This document shows positions 17,140-24,439 of a DNA stretch of 27,441 nt, piece after piece (the first letter of the stretch is position 1; every line of letters starts with the position of its first letter). The notes below the pieces were generated by a model. The model was not told where the DNA came from. It ran no database searches and was given only the letters and a program-made list of their open reading frames with translations. Source of the DNA: CAZWKX01 sp964633975 (GTDB lineage Bacteria > Actinomycetota > Acidimicrobiia > Spongiisociales > UBA11373); assembly GCA_964633975.1 (NCBI GenBank), contig CAZWKX010000027.1:1-27441 (forward strand), given 5' to 3'. Position numbers and translations under genes: made by a program.

Positions 17140-17317
17140 AGAGCTGCTCGCCGTCATGGCGTGTCCCCAATGCCGGGGGTCGCTCTCCGAGCGCGGCGAT
17201 ACGCTGGTGTGCAAAGGGTGCGGGCTTCACTACCCGGTGCGCGATGGCATCCCGTTCATGCTTGCGGAGGAGGCCTTCCGCCCCGAGGAGGACGCCGGCA
17301 CCAAGAAGGCGAAATGA
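17126..17317 (+). CDS. Trm112 family (UPF0434-like) zinc-finger protein
   Basis: This 63-residue protein begins VPEELLAVMACPQCRG and continues with CKGC near residue 34 and the signature YPVRDGIPFML. The two Cys pairs form the single zinc site of the Trm112 fold, which in eukaryotes and archaea activates partner methyltransferases. The bacterial role is less clear. The GTG at 17126 has GAGGAGG upstream, inside the end of the phosphomannomutase gene (14-bp overlap), and the stop overlaps the next ATG as ATGA. The frame is open far upstream, but that part is a shadow of the mutase. Its coupling to a sugar isomerase and ahcY is notable, since ahcY clears the by-product of methyltransferases. Confidence 0.85.
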   Translation: MSVPEELLAVMACPQCRGSLSERGDTLVCKGCGLHYPVRDGIPFMLAEEAFRPEEDAGTKKAK

Positions 17318-18321
17318 GCGACATGCAGACGGCAATAGCGGAGCTGCCCGCCCAGTTGCGCTGGGCCGCTCGTTTGAAGGTTCCCCGGATCCCCGCGGCC
17401 CCCGAGGCCGTGGTGAGTGGAATGGGCGGGTCGGCGATTGCCGGGAACATAGCCGCAGTCGTCGCGGCCCAATCGGGTCGCCGAGTCTACGTGCACAGGT
17501 CCTACGGTCTGCCCTCATGGGCGTCGTCGTCGGGAGCGCTCGTTGTCGCCGTGTCCCACAGCGGCGATACCGAGGAGACCCTCTCGTCCTTCGGCGCCGC
17601 TGGCGAAAGCGGCCTGGACCGTGTGGTCGTGGCCACCGGAGGCCGCCTCGTGGAGTTGGCCGAGACGGAGGGCTGCGCGTTGGTGCAGCCGCCTCCTGCT
17701 CCCCAGCCCCGGGCCGCGGTGGGGTCGCTCGCCGGCGCCGTGCTCCGGGTTCTCGAGGGGGCCGGGATGGTGCCGCCGATGGCCGAGGACCTCGAAGAAG
17801 CGGCGGAAGTGGTCGAGCGGCTTCTCGGTGACGGCTCCGGCCCCGCGGTGGCTCTGGCGTCGGACCTGGCCGAGGCGCTTCAGGGACGCATCGCCGTCGT
17901 CTACGGTGGGGCGGGCTTGGGCGCGGTGGCAGCCAGGCGCTGGAAGACTCAGATCAACGAGAACGGGAAGTCGATGGCGTTCTGGTCGCAGCTCCCGGAG
18001 CTCGATCACAACGAAGTCGAAGGCTGGACCGGCTCCCCTGCGCTGGCCCGTGACCACGTCGGCATCGTCTTTCTTCACGACCCGACCGACGACCCGCGAG
18101 TCACTCACAGGGCGCAGGTCACCGGCGAGATCCTCGAGGACCGCGTAGGCATCGCCGGTGAGGTCCACGCCCAGGGTGAAGGAGCACTGGCCCGCCTCTT
18201 CAGCCTCATCCTCGTAGGCGATCTGGTCTCCGTGGCCCTGGCCGAGCAGGCCGGCATCGATGCCATGCCGGTGAACACGATCGCCGAACTCAAAGACCGT
18301 CTGGCCCAGGAGGAACCATGA
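17314..18321 (+). CDS. Bifunctional phosphoglucose/phosphomannose isomerase-type SIS protein
   Basis: This 335-residue protein has two SIS domains and probably interconverts fructose 6-phosphate with glucose and mannose 6-phosphates, supplying the mutase upstream. The first SIS domain shows SGMGGSAIAGN (35-45) and SHSGDTEETL (81-90), the sugar-phosphate loops. The second half carries the archaeal/actinobacterial PGI/PMI signature RWKTQINENGK (E216) followed by LPELDHNEVEGW, with H232 and E234 in the catalytic region. Family members are about 300-380 residues, so it is complete. The ATG at 17314 overlaps the Trm112 stop and its own stop overlaps ahcY, both as ATGA. An earlier ATG-like reading from 17161 runs through the Trm112 gene and is rejected. 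Confidence 0.88.
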   Translation: MSDMQTAIAELPAQLRWAARLKVPRIPAAPEAVVSGMGGSAIAGNIAAVVAAQSGRRVYVHRSYGLPSWASSSGALVVAVSHSGDTEETLSSFGAAGESGLDRVVVATGGRLVELAETEGCALVQPPPAPQPRAAVGSLAGAVLRVLEGAGMVPPMAEDLEEAAEVVERLLGDGSGPAVALASDLAEALQGRIAVVYGGAGLGAVAARRWKTQINENGKSMAFWSQLPELDHNEVEGWTGSPALARDHVGIVFLHDPTDDPRVTHRAQVTGEILEDRVGIAGEVHAQGEGALARLFSLILVGDLVSVALAEQAGIDAMPVNTIAELKDRLAQEEP

Positions 18322-19565
18322 GACACGACATCGCCGATCCGTCGCTTGCCGAAGAGGGGGCGCGTCGTATCGAGTGGGCCGGGCAGCGCATGTCGGTGCT
18401 TGCCGCCATCACGGAACGTTTCCGCGCCGAGTCGCCGCTGGCCGGCCTGCGTGTGGGCGCCTGCCTGCATGTGACCGCCGAGACGGCCAACCTGATGCTG
18501 GCCCTGCGCACCGGCGGGGCCGAGGTGAGCCTCTGCGCCTCCAATCCGCTGAGCACACAGGACGACGTCGCTGCCGCCATGATCGCCGACGGCGTGCCGG
18601 TGTTCGCCGTGCGTGGCGAGGACTCCGATCGTTACTACCGGCACATCCGCGAAGTGCTCGACACGGAGCCCGACGTGACCATGGACGACGGGGCCGATCT
18701 GGTGACCACTCTGTTGAAGGAGCGGCCCCAGCAGACGCCGCTGGGCTCCACGGAGGAGACCACTACCGGCGTGATCCGTCTGCGGGCGATGGAGGACGAT
18801 GGCGTGTTGCGCTTCCCCGTCGTGGCGGTGAACGACTCGGCGACCAAACACCTCTTCGACAACCGCCACGGCACCGGGCAGTCGGCGCTCGACGGCATCT
18901 TCCGGGCCACGAACATGCTGTTGGCCGGGCGCACCGTCGTGGTGGTGGGTTACGGGGACTGTGGCATCGGAGTGGCCGCCAGGGCCAAGGGTCTCGGCGC
19001 CAAGGTGGTCGTGGTCGAGGTCGACGCGGTGAGGGCGCTCTCGGCGGCGATGGAGGGCTACCAGGTCATGACCGCTTCCGACGCCGCCCTCATCGGGGAT
19101 GTCTTCATCACCGTGACCGGAAATCGAGGTGTGCTGCGTGGCGAGCATTTTGATGCCATGAAGGACGGGGCCGTGCTCGCCAACGCCGGGCACTTCGACG
19201 TAGAGATCGATCTGGGTGACCTCGACGAGAGGATCACGGCGCGGCGCCGAATGCGGCACGAGCTCGACGAGTGCAAACTCGCCGACGGACGCAGGCTCTA
19301 CCTGGCTGCGGCGGGCCGGCTGGTGAACCTGGTCGCAGCCGAGGGGCACCCCGCTGACGTCATGGACATGTCGTTTGCCGACCAGGCGCTGGCGGCCGAG
19401 TGGCTGAAGGCCAACGCCGGCAAGCTGGAGCCCAGGGTCTACCGGCTGCCGGAGTACCTGGACGCGGAGGTCGCTCGCATCAAGCTGGAGAGCTTGGGGG
19501 GAGGCCTCGAGACCTTGACACCGGAGCAGGAGGAATACCTGCGGTCGTGGCAGATGGGAACGTAG
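18318..19565 (+). CDS. ahcY: Adenosylhomocysteinase, short archaeal-type
   Basis: This 415-residue cytoplasmic enzyme splits S-adenosylhomocysteine to adenosine and homocysteine, with bound NAD, in the methyl cycle. Visible are the substrate segment CLHVTAETANLM (49-60), SNPLSTQDD near 75, the catalytic Lys/Asp stretch NDSATKHLFDN (172-182), and the NAD loop GYGDCGIGVAARAKGLGA (211-228). It lacks the roughly 40-residue insertion of the common bacterial and eukaryotic enzyme and ends ...SWQMGT instead of the usual KPDHYRY tail, so it belongs to the shorter archaeal/Thermotoga-like group. The start overlaps the isomerase stop (ATGA), making it the fourth gene of the operon. Some short-type enzymes act on the deaminated substrate S-inosylhomocysteine, so the substrate should be kept open. 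Confidence 0.92.
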   Translation: MRHDIADPSLAEEGARRIEWAGQRMSVLAAITERFRAESPLAGLRVGACLHVTAETANLMLALRTGGAEVSLCASNPLSTQDDVAAAMIADGVPVFAVRGEDSDRYYRHIREVLDTEPDVTMDDGADLVTTLLKERPQQTPLGSTEETTTGVIRLRAMEDDGVLRFPVVAVNDSATKHLFDNRHGTGQSALDGIFRATNMLLAGRTVVVVGYGDCGIGVAARAKGLGAKVVVVEVDAVRALSAAMEGYQVMTASDAALIGDVFITVTGNRGVLRGEHFDAMKDGAVLANAGHFDVEIDLGDLDERITARRRMRHELDECKLADGRRLYLAAAGRLVNLVAAEGHPADVMDMSFADQALAAEWLKANAGKLEPRVYRLPEYLDAEVARIKLESLGGGLETLTPEQEEYLRSWQMGT

Positions 19566-19581
19566 CCGCCGGGACGGGCCC

Positions 19582-21363
19582 CTAGTTGACCGGCTCGCGG
19601 AGGTCGAAGACCAGACCGTGCTGGCGCTGCGCCTCTTCGATCGTGTCGATTATCTCCCGCCCCACCAGCTCGTTGTTCTCGAGCAGAGCGTTGCGCAGCG
19701 CCAGGATCAGATGCCGGTTCTCGGACAGCAGTCCGACGACCACCGCCTTCTGCTCCGCAAGGAGGTCGTCCACGGCGTCGCGGGCCTTTGGATCGGAGAG
19801 GACCTTGGCGACGAGGTTGCCGGCGAAGGGGCCTCCGTCGAGTGAGCGGAATGAGATCAGCGAGCCCCCCAGGCCCATCGAGCCGACCATCTCGACGGCG
19901 ATGTTGGTGGCGGCGGCCAGGTCGGCTGCAGGTCCGGTGCCCGATTCACCGTAGAACAGCTCCTCGGCCACCATGCCGCCGAAGGCAATCTGTATGAGCG
20001 CCAGAGTCTCGCTCTGCCGCTTCGTGTAGCGCTCTTCTGCCTCGCTGTGGGCGAGCAAGCCCAGGGCCTCCTTGCGCTTCACGATGGAGAGGAGCTCAAG
20101 CTTGCGGCCCTTTCCCACTATGTACGCCACGACGGCGTGCCCCGACTCATGGGTGGCAATGGTCTCCCGTTCTTCGGCGGTGTATTCGGTGGGCTCCGCC
20201 AATCCGATCTCCACGTCCATGCGGGCTCGGCGAAGATCGTCGACCGAGAGGCTGGGGCGCTCGTCGCGCAGGGCGAAGAGCAGAGCCTCGTCGAAAAGGC
20301 GCTCCAGGCTTGCAGGGGTGTAGCCCATGGTGCAGGCGGCCAGGTCGTCGCGTGCGGTGTCGTCGAGGGTCTCGTCGTGCGCCTTGCTCTCCAGGAAGTA
20401 GTCGATGAGCTCGCGGCGCTGCTTCCGGGCCGGGACGGTGAAATGGAGCACACGGTCGAAGCGCCCGGGACGCAGCAGCGCCGGGTCGAGCTGATCGGCC
20501 CGGTTGGTGGCGCCGATGAGGAGAACGTTGGCGAAGGATGGCCTCGCCGTCTTCAGCTGGTGATTCGGCGGCAGGAACTTGTTGGCCAACCGCTTCTGCC
20601 AGTTGCGGAACTTCAGCCAGCGGGGCGGGTCGTCGAACGACTGCATCTGGACGAGGAGCTCGTTGACCACTCCTCCGACGCCTTCGGATATGGCTGCGCG
20701 TTCGGTTGCCCGTTCCAGGGTGACGGCGCGGCTGAGCCCTCCGCGTTTGGCCCCGATGGCGTCGAACTCCTCGATGAACCCAATGGCGCCGCCTTCTTCG
20801 CGAGCCACCTTGCGCAGCCTGCGGAAGTAGGAGCGGATCTTGCGGGCGGTGGCGCCGTACCACATGCTCTGAAACGCGGTTGAGGACACGAAGAGGAAGG
20901 GGACGCCCGCCTCCTTGGCCAGCGCCTTGGCCGTGTACGTCTTCCCCGTGCCGGGCGGCCCTTCGAACAGGATGCCGCGCCGCGGCTGGCCGCCCATCTG
21001 GTCGCGGAACTGCTGATGGTTCAGGAACACGTCCAGTGTGTGGCGCACCTCTGCGAGCACCGGCCCGAGACCTTTCACATCGTCGAACGTGACATCGATC
21101 TGCTCGGGCAGGAAGATGACTTCGGGGGAGCGGCCGGTGCCGAGCATGGGCCCGATGAGCACGATGGCGAGCAGGAGAACGATGACGATCCCGGGAAGCC
21201 AGTAGACCGCCTCCGGGGGCAGGTCGGGCCAGCCGGGAGACACCGGGTTGCCGGAAAGGATGCGGAGCCACAGCCATACGACGAGAGGTGACAAGACGAT
21301 GGCCACTCGGCGCAGGCGTTTGCGGCGCTGGCGTTCTCGGTTGACCTGAACGTCCACTGGCAT
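19582..21363 (-). CDS. FtsH-like membrane AAA+ zinc metalloprotease, divergent
   Basis: This 593-residue protein has two N-terminal hydrophobic segments (about 20-37 and 53-73), a AAA+ ATPase domain and a peptidase domain in FtsH order. It has Walker A GPPGTGKT (135-142), Walker B as GFIEEFDAIG (195-204), the second region of homology ATNRADQLDPALLRPGRFDR (285-304), the zinc site HESGH (405-409) and a probable third zinc ligand D481. Two features differ from ordinary FtsH. The Walker B Asp is Glu (E198), and a basic, aromatic insertion of about 34 residues lies at 245-278 before the sensor strand. The usual pore-loop position reads MWYG. It may degrade membrane or regulatory proteins as a second FtsH. 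The ATG at 21363 has GGAG upstream. Confidence 0.88.
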   Translation of the reverse strand: MPVDVQVNRERQRRKRLRRVAIVLSPLVVWLWLRILSGNPVSPGWPDLPPEAVYWLPGIVIVLLLAIVLIGPMLGTGRSPEVIFLPEQIDVTFDDVKGLGPVLAEVRHTLDVFLNHQQFRDQMGGQPRRGILFEGPPGTGKTYTAKALAKEAGVPFLFVSSTAFQSMWYGATARKIRSYFRRLRKVAREEGGAIGFIEEFDAIGAKRGGLSRAVTLERATERAAISEGVGGVVNELLVQMQSFDDPPRWLKFRNWQKRLANKFLPPNHQLKTARPSFANVLLIGATNRADQLDPALLRPGRFDRVLHFTVPARKQRRELIDYFLESKAHDETLDDTARDDLAACTMGYTPASLERLFDEALLFALRDERPSLSVDDLRRARMDVEIGLAEPTEYTAEERETIATHESGHAVVAYIVGKGRKLELLSIVKRKEALGLLAHSEAEERYTKRQSETLALIQIAFGGMVAEELFYGESGTGPAADLAAATNIAVEMVGSMGLGGSLISFRSLDGGPFAGNLVAKVLSDPKARDAVDDLLAEQKAVVVGLLSENRHLILALRNALLENNELVGREIIDTIEEAQRQHGLVFDLREPVN

Positions 21364-21395
21364 CGGCCCACTCCACGGAACGGCTGCTCTACGTC

Positions 21396-21401
21396 ACTGT
21401 A
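21396..21401 (-). promoter_or_regulatory. Possible -10 box of the FtsH-like gene
   Basis: Minus-strand TACAGT lies 32 nt before the ATG at 21363. It predicts a leader of about 25 nt containing GGAG, unlike the leaderless neighbours. The support is motif and position only. Confidence 0.3.
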
Positions 21402-21472
21402 ACCACTGAGAGTGGCAGAGGAAACTGGGGAAGGCTCGGATGGGAGCCATTTGCGGTCCGGGTGCGGACTAG

Positions 21473-22462
21473 TCAGGCGGCTATCTCGTTGCCGGTGGCG
21501 CGGCCGGCGGCGAAGGCGGTGACGTTCGCGAGGGTGGTCGTGGCTATGGCGTGCAGGGCCTCCTCGGTGAAGAAGGCCTGATGTCCGGTCACTATGACGT
21601 TGAGCAGGGTGAGGAGCCGGCTGAAGACGTCGTCCTGGATCACCTGATCGGAAAGATCCCGGAAGAAGAGATCGTCCTCTTCTTCGTAGACGTCGAGGCC
21701 GAGGCTGCCCAGCTTGCCGTACTTGAGCGCCTCGATGACGGCGGCGGTGTCCACGAGAGCGCCGCGATTCGTGTTGATGATCATGACCCCGTCGCGCATC
21801 GTCGCCAGCGCGTCGGCATCGATCATGTGGCGGGTCTCTGGAGTCAGCGGGCAGTGCAGGGTGATGATGTCAGAAGTGCTGAAGAGATCGGCAAGGGGCA
21901 GGTAGCGCAGGCCGCTTGCGACGAGGTCGTCGTCCACCCGGACATCGTGGGCCACCAGATTGCAGCCGAAGCCGCCGAAGATGCGAGCCACCAAGGCGCC
22001 TATGCGCCCGGTCCCGACAACGCCGACGGTACGTCTATGGATGTTGTGGCCCAGCAGGCCCTCCAGCGAGAAGTTGCCCTCGCGGACACGGGCGTGGGCG
22101 CGATGGATCTTCCGTTCGAGCGCGAGAGCCAGGCCGATCGTGTGCTCGGCGATGGCCTCCGGGGAATACGACGGGACGCGAGTCACGGTGACGCCGAGTT
22201 CCTCGGCGGCCTCGACATCGACGTTGTTGTAGCCGGAGCAGCGCAGCGCTACCAGGCGCGTCCCGCCTCTCGCCAGCTTGGTCAGTGTGGGCCGGTCGAC
22301 AACGTCGATGGCAAACACGCAGATGGCCTCGAAGCCGTCCGCCAGGGCCGCGGTGCCGGCATGGAGCCGCTCCTCCAGGTAGACGAGGTCGTGCGCGTAG
22401 ACGTTGGCCGCATCGAAACTGCGGCGGTCGTAGGCCTTGGCGCTGAAGATGGCGAGCCTCAC
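21473..22462 (-). CDS. D-2-hydroxyacid dehydrogenase, D-lactate dehydrogenase (LdhA) type
   Basis: This 329-residue cytoplasmic NAD-dependent enzyme probably reduces pyruvate to D-lactate. The NAD-binding loop is VGVVGTGRIG (147-155). The catalytic triad is in the expected places: R233 in NTNRGALVDT, E262 in LDVYEEED and H294 in VTGHQAFFTEEAL. The spacings of 29 and 61 residues equal those I recall for lactobacillal D-LDH (R235, E264, H296). GYNNVD near 78 and YSPEAIAEHTIGL near 99 also fit the D-LDH subgroup rather than phosphoglycerate dehydrogenase. The GTG at 22462 gives the normal N terminus (MRLAIFSAKAYD), has no Shine-Dalgarno and follows a TACTCT box by 8 nt. A longer reading to 22498 would pass through that promoter. 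Other 2-ketoacids could be substrates. Confidence 0.9.
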   Translation of the reverse strand: MRLAIFSAKAYDRRSFDAANVYAHDLVYLEERLHAGTAALADGFEAICVFAIDVVDRPTLTKLARGGTRLVALRCSGYNNVDVEAAEELGVTVTRVPSYSPEAIAEHTIGLALALERKIHRAHARVREGNFSLEGLLGHNIHRRTVGVVGTGRIGALVARIFGGFGCNLVAHDVRVDDDLVASGLRYLPLADLFSTSDIITLHCPLTPETRHMIDADALATMRDGVMIINTNRGALVDTAAVIEALKYGKLGSLGLDVYEEEDDLFFRDLSDQVIQDDVFSRLLTLLNVIVTGHQAFFTEEALHAIATTTLANVTAFAAGRATGNEIAA

Positions 22463-22470
22463 GGCGGAGG

Positions 22471-22476
22471 AGAGTA
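22471..22476 (-). promoter_or_regulatory. -10 box of the D-lactate dehydrogenase gene, leaderless arrangement
   Basis: Minus-strand TACTCT ends 8 nt before GTG 22462. The intervening bases are pyrimidine-rich, so there is no ribosome binding site. It diverges from the comF -10 box about 40 bp away. Confidence 0.45.
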
Positions 22477-22516
22477 TCCGGAGTCGATACGGACTCAAGC
22501 CGTCGCACCTCGTCGA

Positions 22517-22522
22517 TACCGT
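22517..22522 (+). promoter_or_regulatory. -10 box of the ComF-family gene, leaderless arrangement
   Basis: TACCGT ends exactly 7 nt before GTG 22530. No Shine-Dalgarno is present. This choice of start gives the N-terminal Cys pair typical of ComF proteins. Confidence 0.45.
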
Positions 22523-22529
22523 GTCGACC

Positions 22530-23135
22530 GTGATGTGCCTCGTCTGTGGAAGGGCGGGTCCGGGCAGCCTGTGCCGGTCGTGCAGTCGCGACCTCGCCTC
22601 CGGCGGCGAGCGCCGCCTGCCCGGCGGCGTGCTAGTGCGCTCGGCCTACGTTCACAGCGGCCCGGCGCGGGCTCTGGTGCACCGGCTCAAGTACGGGGCC
22701 ATGCCCGCGGCGGCGCTGCCGCTCGCCGCAGGCATGAAGGAGCTGGTCGGTGATGGCGCTCGCGGATTGGTGCCGGTGCCCCGCGCCAGGCTGCGCCACT
22801 GGCGCTACGGGGTCGACCCGGCCGACGAGCTGGCGCGTGCGCTGGGCAGATTGCTGAGACTGCCGGTGGTCGGCGCGCTGGCTCCGGGTTGGTGGCATCG
22901 GCGTCGGGCCGGCGGTCCCGGGGCGCGGCGCGGCCGGCCGCGGTTCAGGCCGCTGGTCGGGGCCGGTGCGGGACTCGTGCTCGTGGACGACGTGGTCACG
23001 ACGGGTGCAACACTGCTTGCGGCGTCGGAGGCTCTGCCCGGGGCTCGGCTCGCCGTCACCGCGACCGCAGCGCCGGCCATCGGCAGGACGCTACCGAAGA
23101 TGTATCGGTATAGTGATCGGCAGCCCTTCGGCTAG
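22530..23135 (+). CDS. ComF family phosphoribosyltransferase-like protein
   Basis: This 201-residue protein has an N-terminal zinc finger (C3, C6, C15, C18) and a type-I phosphoribosyltransferase domain. The PRPP-binding loop is LVLVDDVVTTGAT (149-161), with the two acidic residues D153 and D154. ComF proteins support DNA uptake or related DNA processes at the inner face of the membrane in naturally competent bacteria. Many actinobacteria carry one between other genes with no known competence system. The middle part is Arg/Gly-rich (WWHRRRAGGPGARRGRPRFR), and the usual Gln in the Q-x2-L-x-x-x-x-R motif is not obvious. GTG 22530 is favoured by the -10 spacing, and ATG 22533 is an alternative. 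The reaction and substrate are unknown. Confidence 0.85.
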   Translation: MMCLVCGRAGPGSLCRSCSRDLASGGERRLPGGVLVRSAYVHSGPARALVHRLKYGAMPAAALPLAAGMKELVGDGARGLVPVPRARLRHWRYGVDPADELARALGRLLRLPVVGALAPGWWHRRRAGGPGARRGRPRFRPLVGAGAGLVLVDDVVTTGATLLAASEALPGARLAVTATAAPAIGRTLPKMYRYSDRQPFG

Positions 23136-23249
23136 CACGGGAGCGTTTGTGGTCGGTAGGACCGCATACCCGGAGTACCTGCTCTCGCTGCCTGATTCGT
23201 CCCTGGTCTCGGCGCGCCTGCGCGCGCGTCCGGAAAGAAGGAGTAACCA

Positions 23250-23795
23250 GTGGAGGTTCGCATCCACGGCACCCACATGAGCGTTGACGAAGACCTGCGT
23301 GCTCTCGCCGAGGAGAAGGTCACGCATGCGGCCCGCGCGTTCGACGATGTCGCCTATGCCGACGTCGAGTTTGCCGAGGAGCAGAACCCGCGTATCACGG
23401 GCGGCAAGTACCGGGTGGAGATCACTGCCAAGGTCGGGGGACAGGTGGTTCGCGTCGAGGCGGCGGAGTTCGAGCCTCGCACTGCGCTCGAGGTGGCGGT
23501 GGACAAGTACGAACGTATGGTGCGCCGTCTGAAGGAGCGTCTGATCACCCGTCACCGCCGTGGCGGGGAGAAAGGTCTCAATCACGTCTCCGGGGGCGTC
23601 GAAGAAACCTCGGACGGGCTGCATATCGAACGCGTGAAGCAGTTCGTCGTGAAGCCAATGACGCCAGAGGAGGCAGCCCTTCAGATGGAACTGCTCGGGC
23701 ACAGTTTCTACCTGTTCTTGAACGCGGAGACTGAGCGCTACAGCGTGGTCTACCGGCGTCGAGGAGGTTCGCTGGGGCTGATTGAGCCCCAGTGA
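23250..23795 (+). CDS. hpf: Ribosome hibernation promoting factor, long form
   Basis: This 181-residue protein has both HPF domains. Residues 1-100 form the S30AE domain (MEVRIHGTHMSVDEDLRALA, then repeated strands) that occupies the decoding centre. Residues 125-181 form the C-terminal dimerisation domain with the conserved VKQFVVKPMTPEEAALQMEL and YSVVYRRRGGSLGLIEP. Long HPF joins two 70S ribosomes into inactive 100S dimers in stationary phase or stress. The GTG at 23250 has AAGGAG 7 nt upstream. The stop overlaps the start of the response regulator gene as GTGA. It lies close to secA, as in other actinobacteria, but here three further genes stand between. The 114-bp gap to comF should hold its promoter, but I see no clear -10 box there. 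Confidence 0.93.
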   Translation: MEVRIHGTHMSVDEDLRALAEEKVTHAARAFDDVAYADVEFAEEQNPRITGGKYRVEITAKVGGQVVRVEAAEFEPRTALEVAVDKYERMVRRLKERLITRHRRGGEKGLNHVSGGVEETSDGLHIERVKQFVVKPMTPEEAALQMELLGHSFYLFLNAETERYSVVYRRRGGSLGLIEPQ

Positions 23796-24439
23796 CACGT
23801 GTACTCGTCGTTGACGACGTCGACCTGTTTCGCAAGGGCCTGCGCGCTGCACTCGCCGCGGACGGATTCGAGGTGTGCGGCGAGGCGCGCGACGCCGAAG
23901 AGGCAGTGAGCAGCGCCGAGACGCTGCTACCCGATGTCGTCGTGCTGGACATCCTCATGCCGGGATTGTCCGGCCTCGAGGTAGTCGAGAAGATCCTCGC
24001 CGTGTCCCCACAGTCAAAGGTGCTCATGCTCACCGCATCTGAGTCGCCTGAGGATCTTCTCGAGTGCATCAAGACCGGCGCCAGGGGCTACATGGTGAAG
24101 GACACGCCGTTCGAGCAGCTCGCCTATGCCATTCGCGACGTGGTCGACGGCGGCGCCGCCATCTCGGCGAAGATGGGCGGCAAGTTGCTCGATGTGCTGC
24201 GCCAGCTGCTACGTCACCAGGACTTCGCCGTTTCACGAAGGCCTGCGCTCACCGGCAGGGAGATTGAGGTGCTCCAGTACGTGTCGCGGGGCATGACCTC
24301 GAAGCAGATCGGCCACGATCTGTACATCTCGGAGAACACCGTCAAGAACCACATCCGGAACATCCTGGACAAGCTCGGCTTGCACTCGCGGAACGAAGCG
24401 GTGCTCTACGCCGTTCGAGAGAGCCTTATTGAGTTGTGA
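23792..24439 (+). CDS. NarL/FixJ-type response regulator (REC + LuxR helix-turn-helix)
   Basis: This is a 215-residue DNA-binding response regulator. The receiver domain (1-120) has the acidic pair in VLVVDDVD, the phospho-acceptor D53 in VVVLDILMP, the switch Thr in MLTASES and the Lys in YMVKDTP. The LuxR-type helix-turn-helix (150-210) reads LTGREIEVLQYVSRGMTSKQIG, with SENTVKNHIRNILDKL as recognition helix. The GTG at 23792 overlaps the hpf stop and the stop overlaps the next GTG, both GTGA, so it is translationally coupled on both sides. No histidine kinase is adjacent. The kinase near the left end of the window is some 20 kb away and a link is speculative. It may regulate its own operon. 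The target genes are unknown. Confidence 0.92.
   Translation: MTRVLVVDDVDLFRKGLRAALAADGFEVCGEARDAEEAVSSAETLLPDVVVLDILMPGLSGLEVVEKILAVSPQSKVLMLTASESPEDLLECIKTGARGYMVKDTPFEQLAYAIRDVVDGGAAISAKMGGKLLDVLRQLLRHQDFAVSRRPALTGREIEVLQYVSRGMTSKQIGHDLYISENTVKNHIRNILDKLGLHSRNEAVLYAVRESLIEL

Noticed and set aside
23211..23230. GC-rich inverted stretch (GCGCGC-CT-GCGCGC) before the hpf ribosome binding site, considered as a riboswitch or terminator
   Set aside because: It is a simple GC alternation with a 2-nt loop and no T-tract. Nothing more can be supported from sequence.
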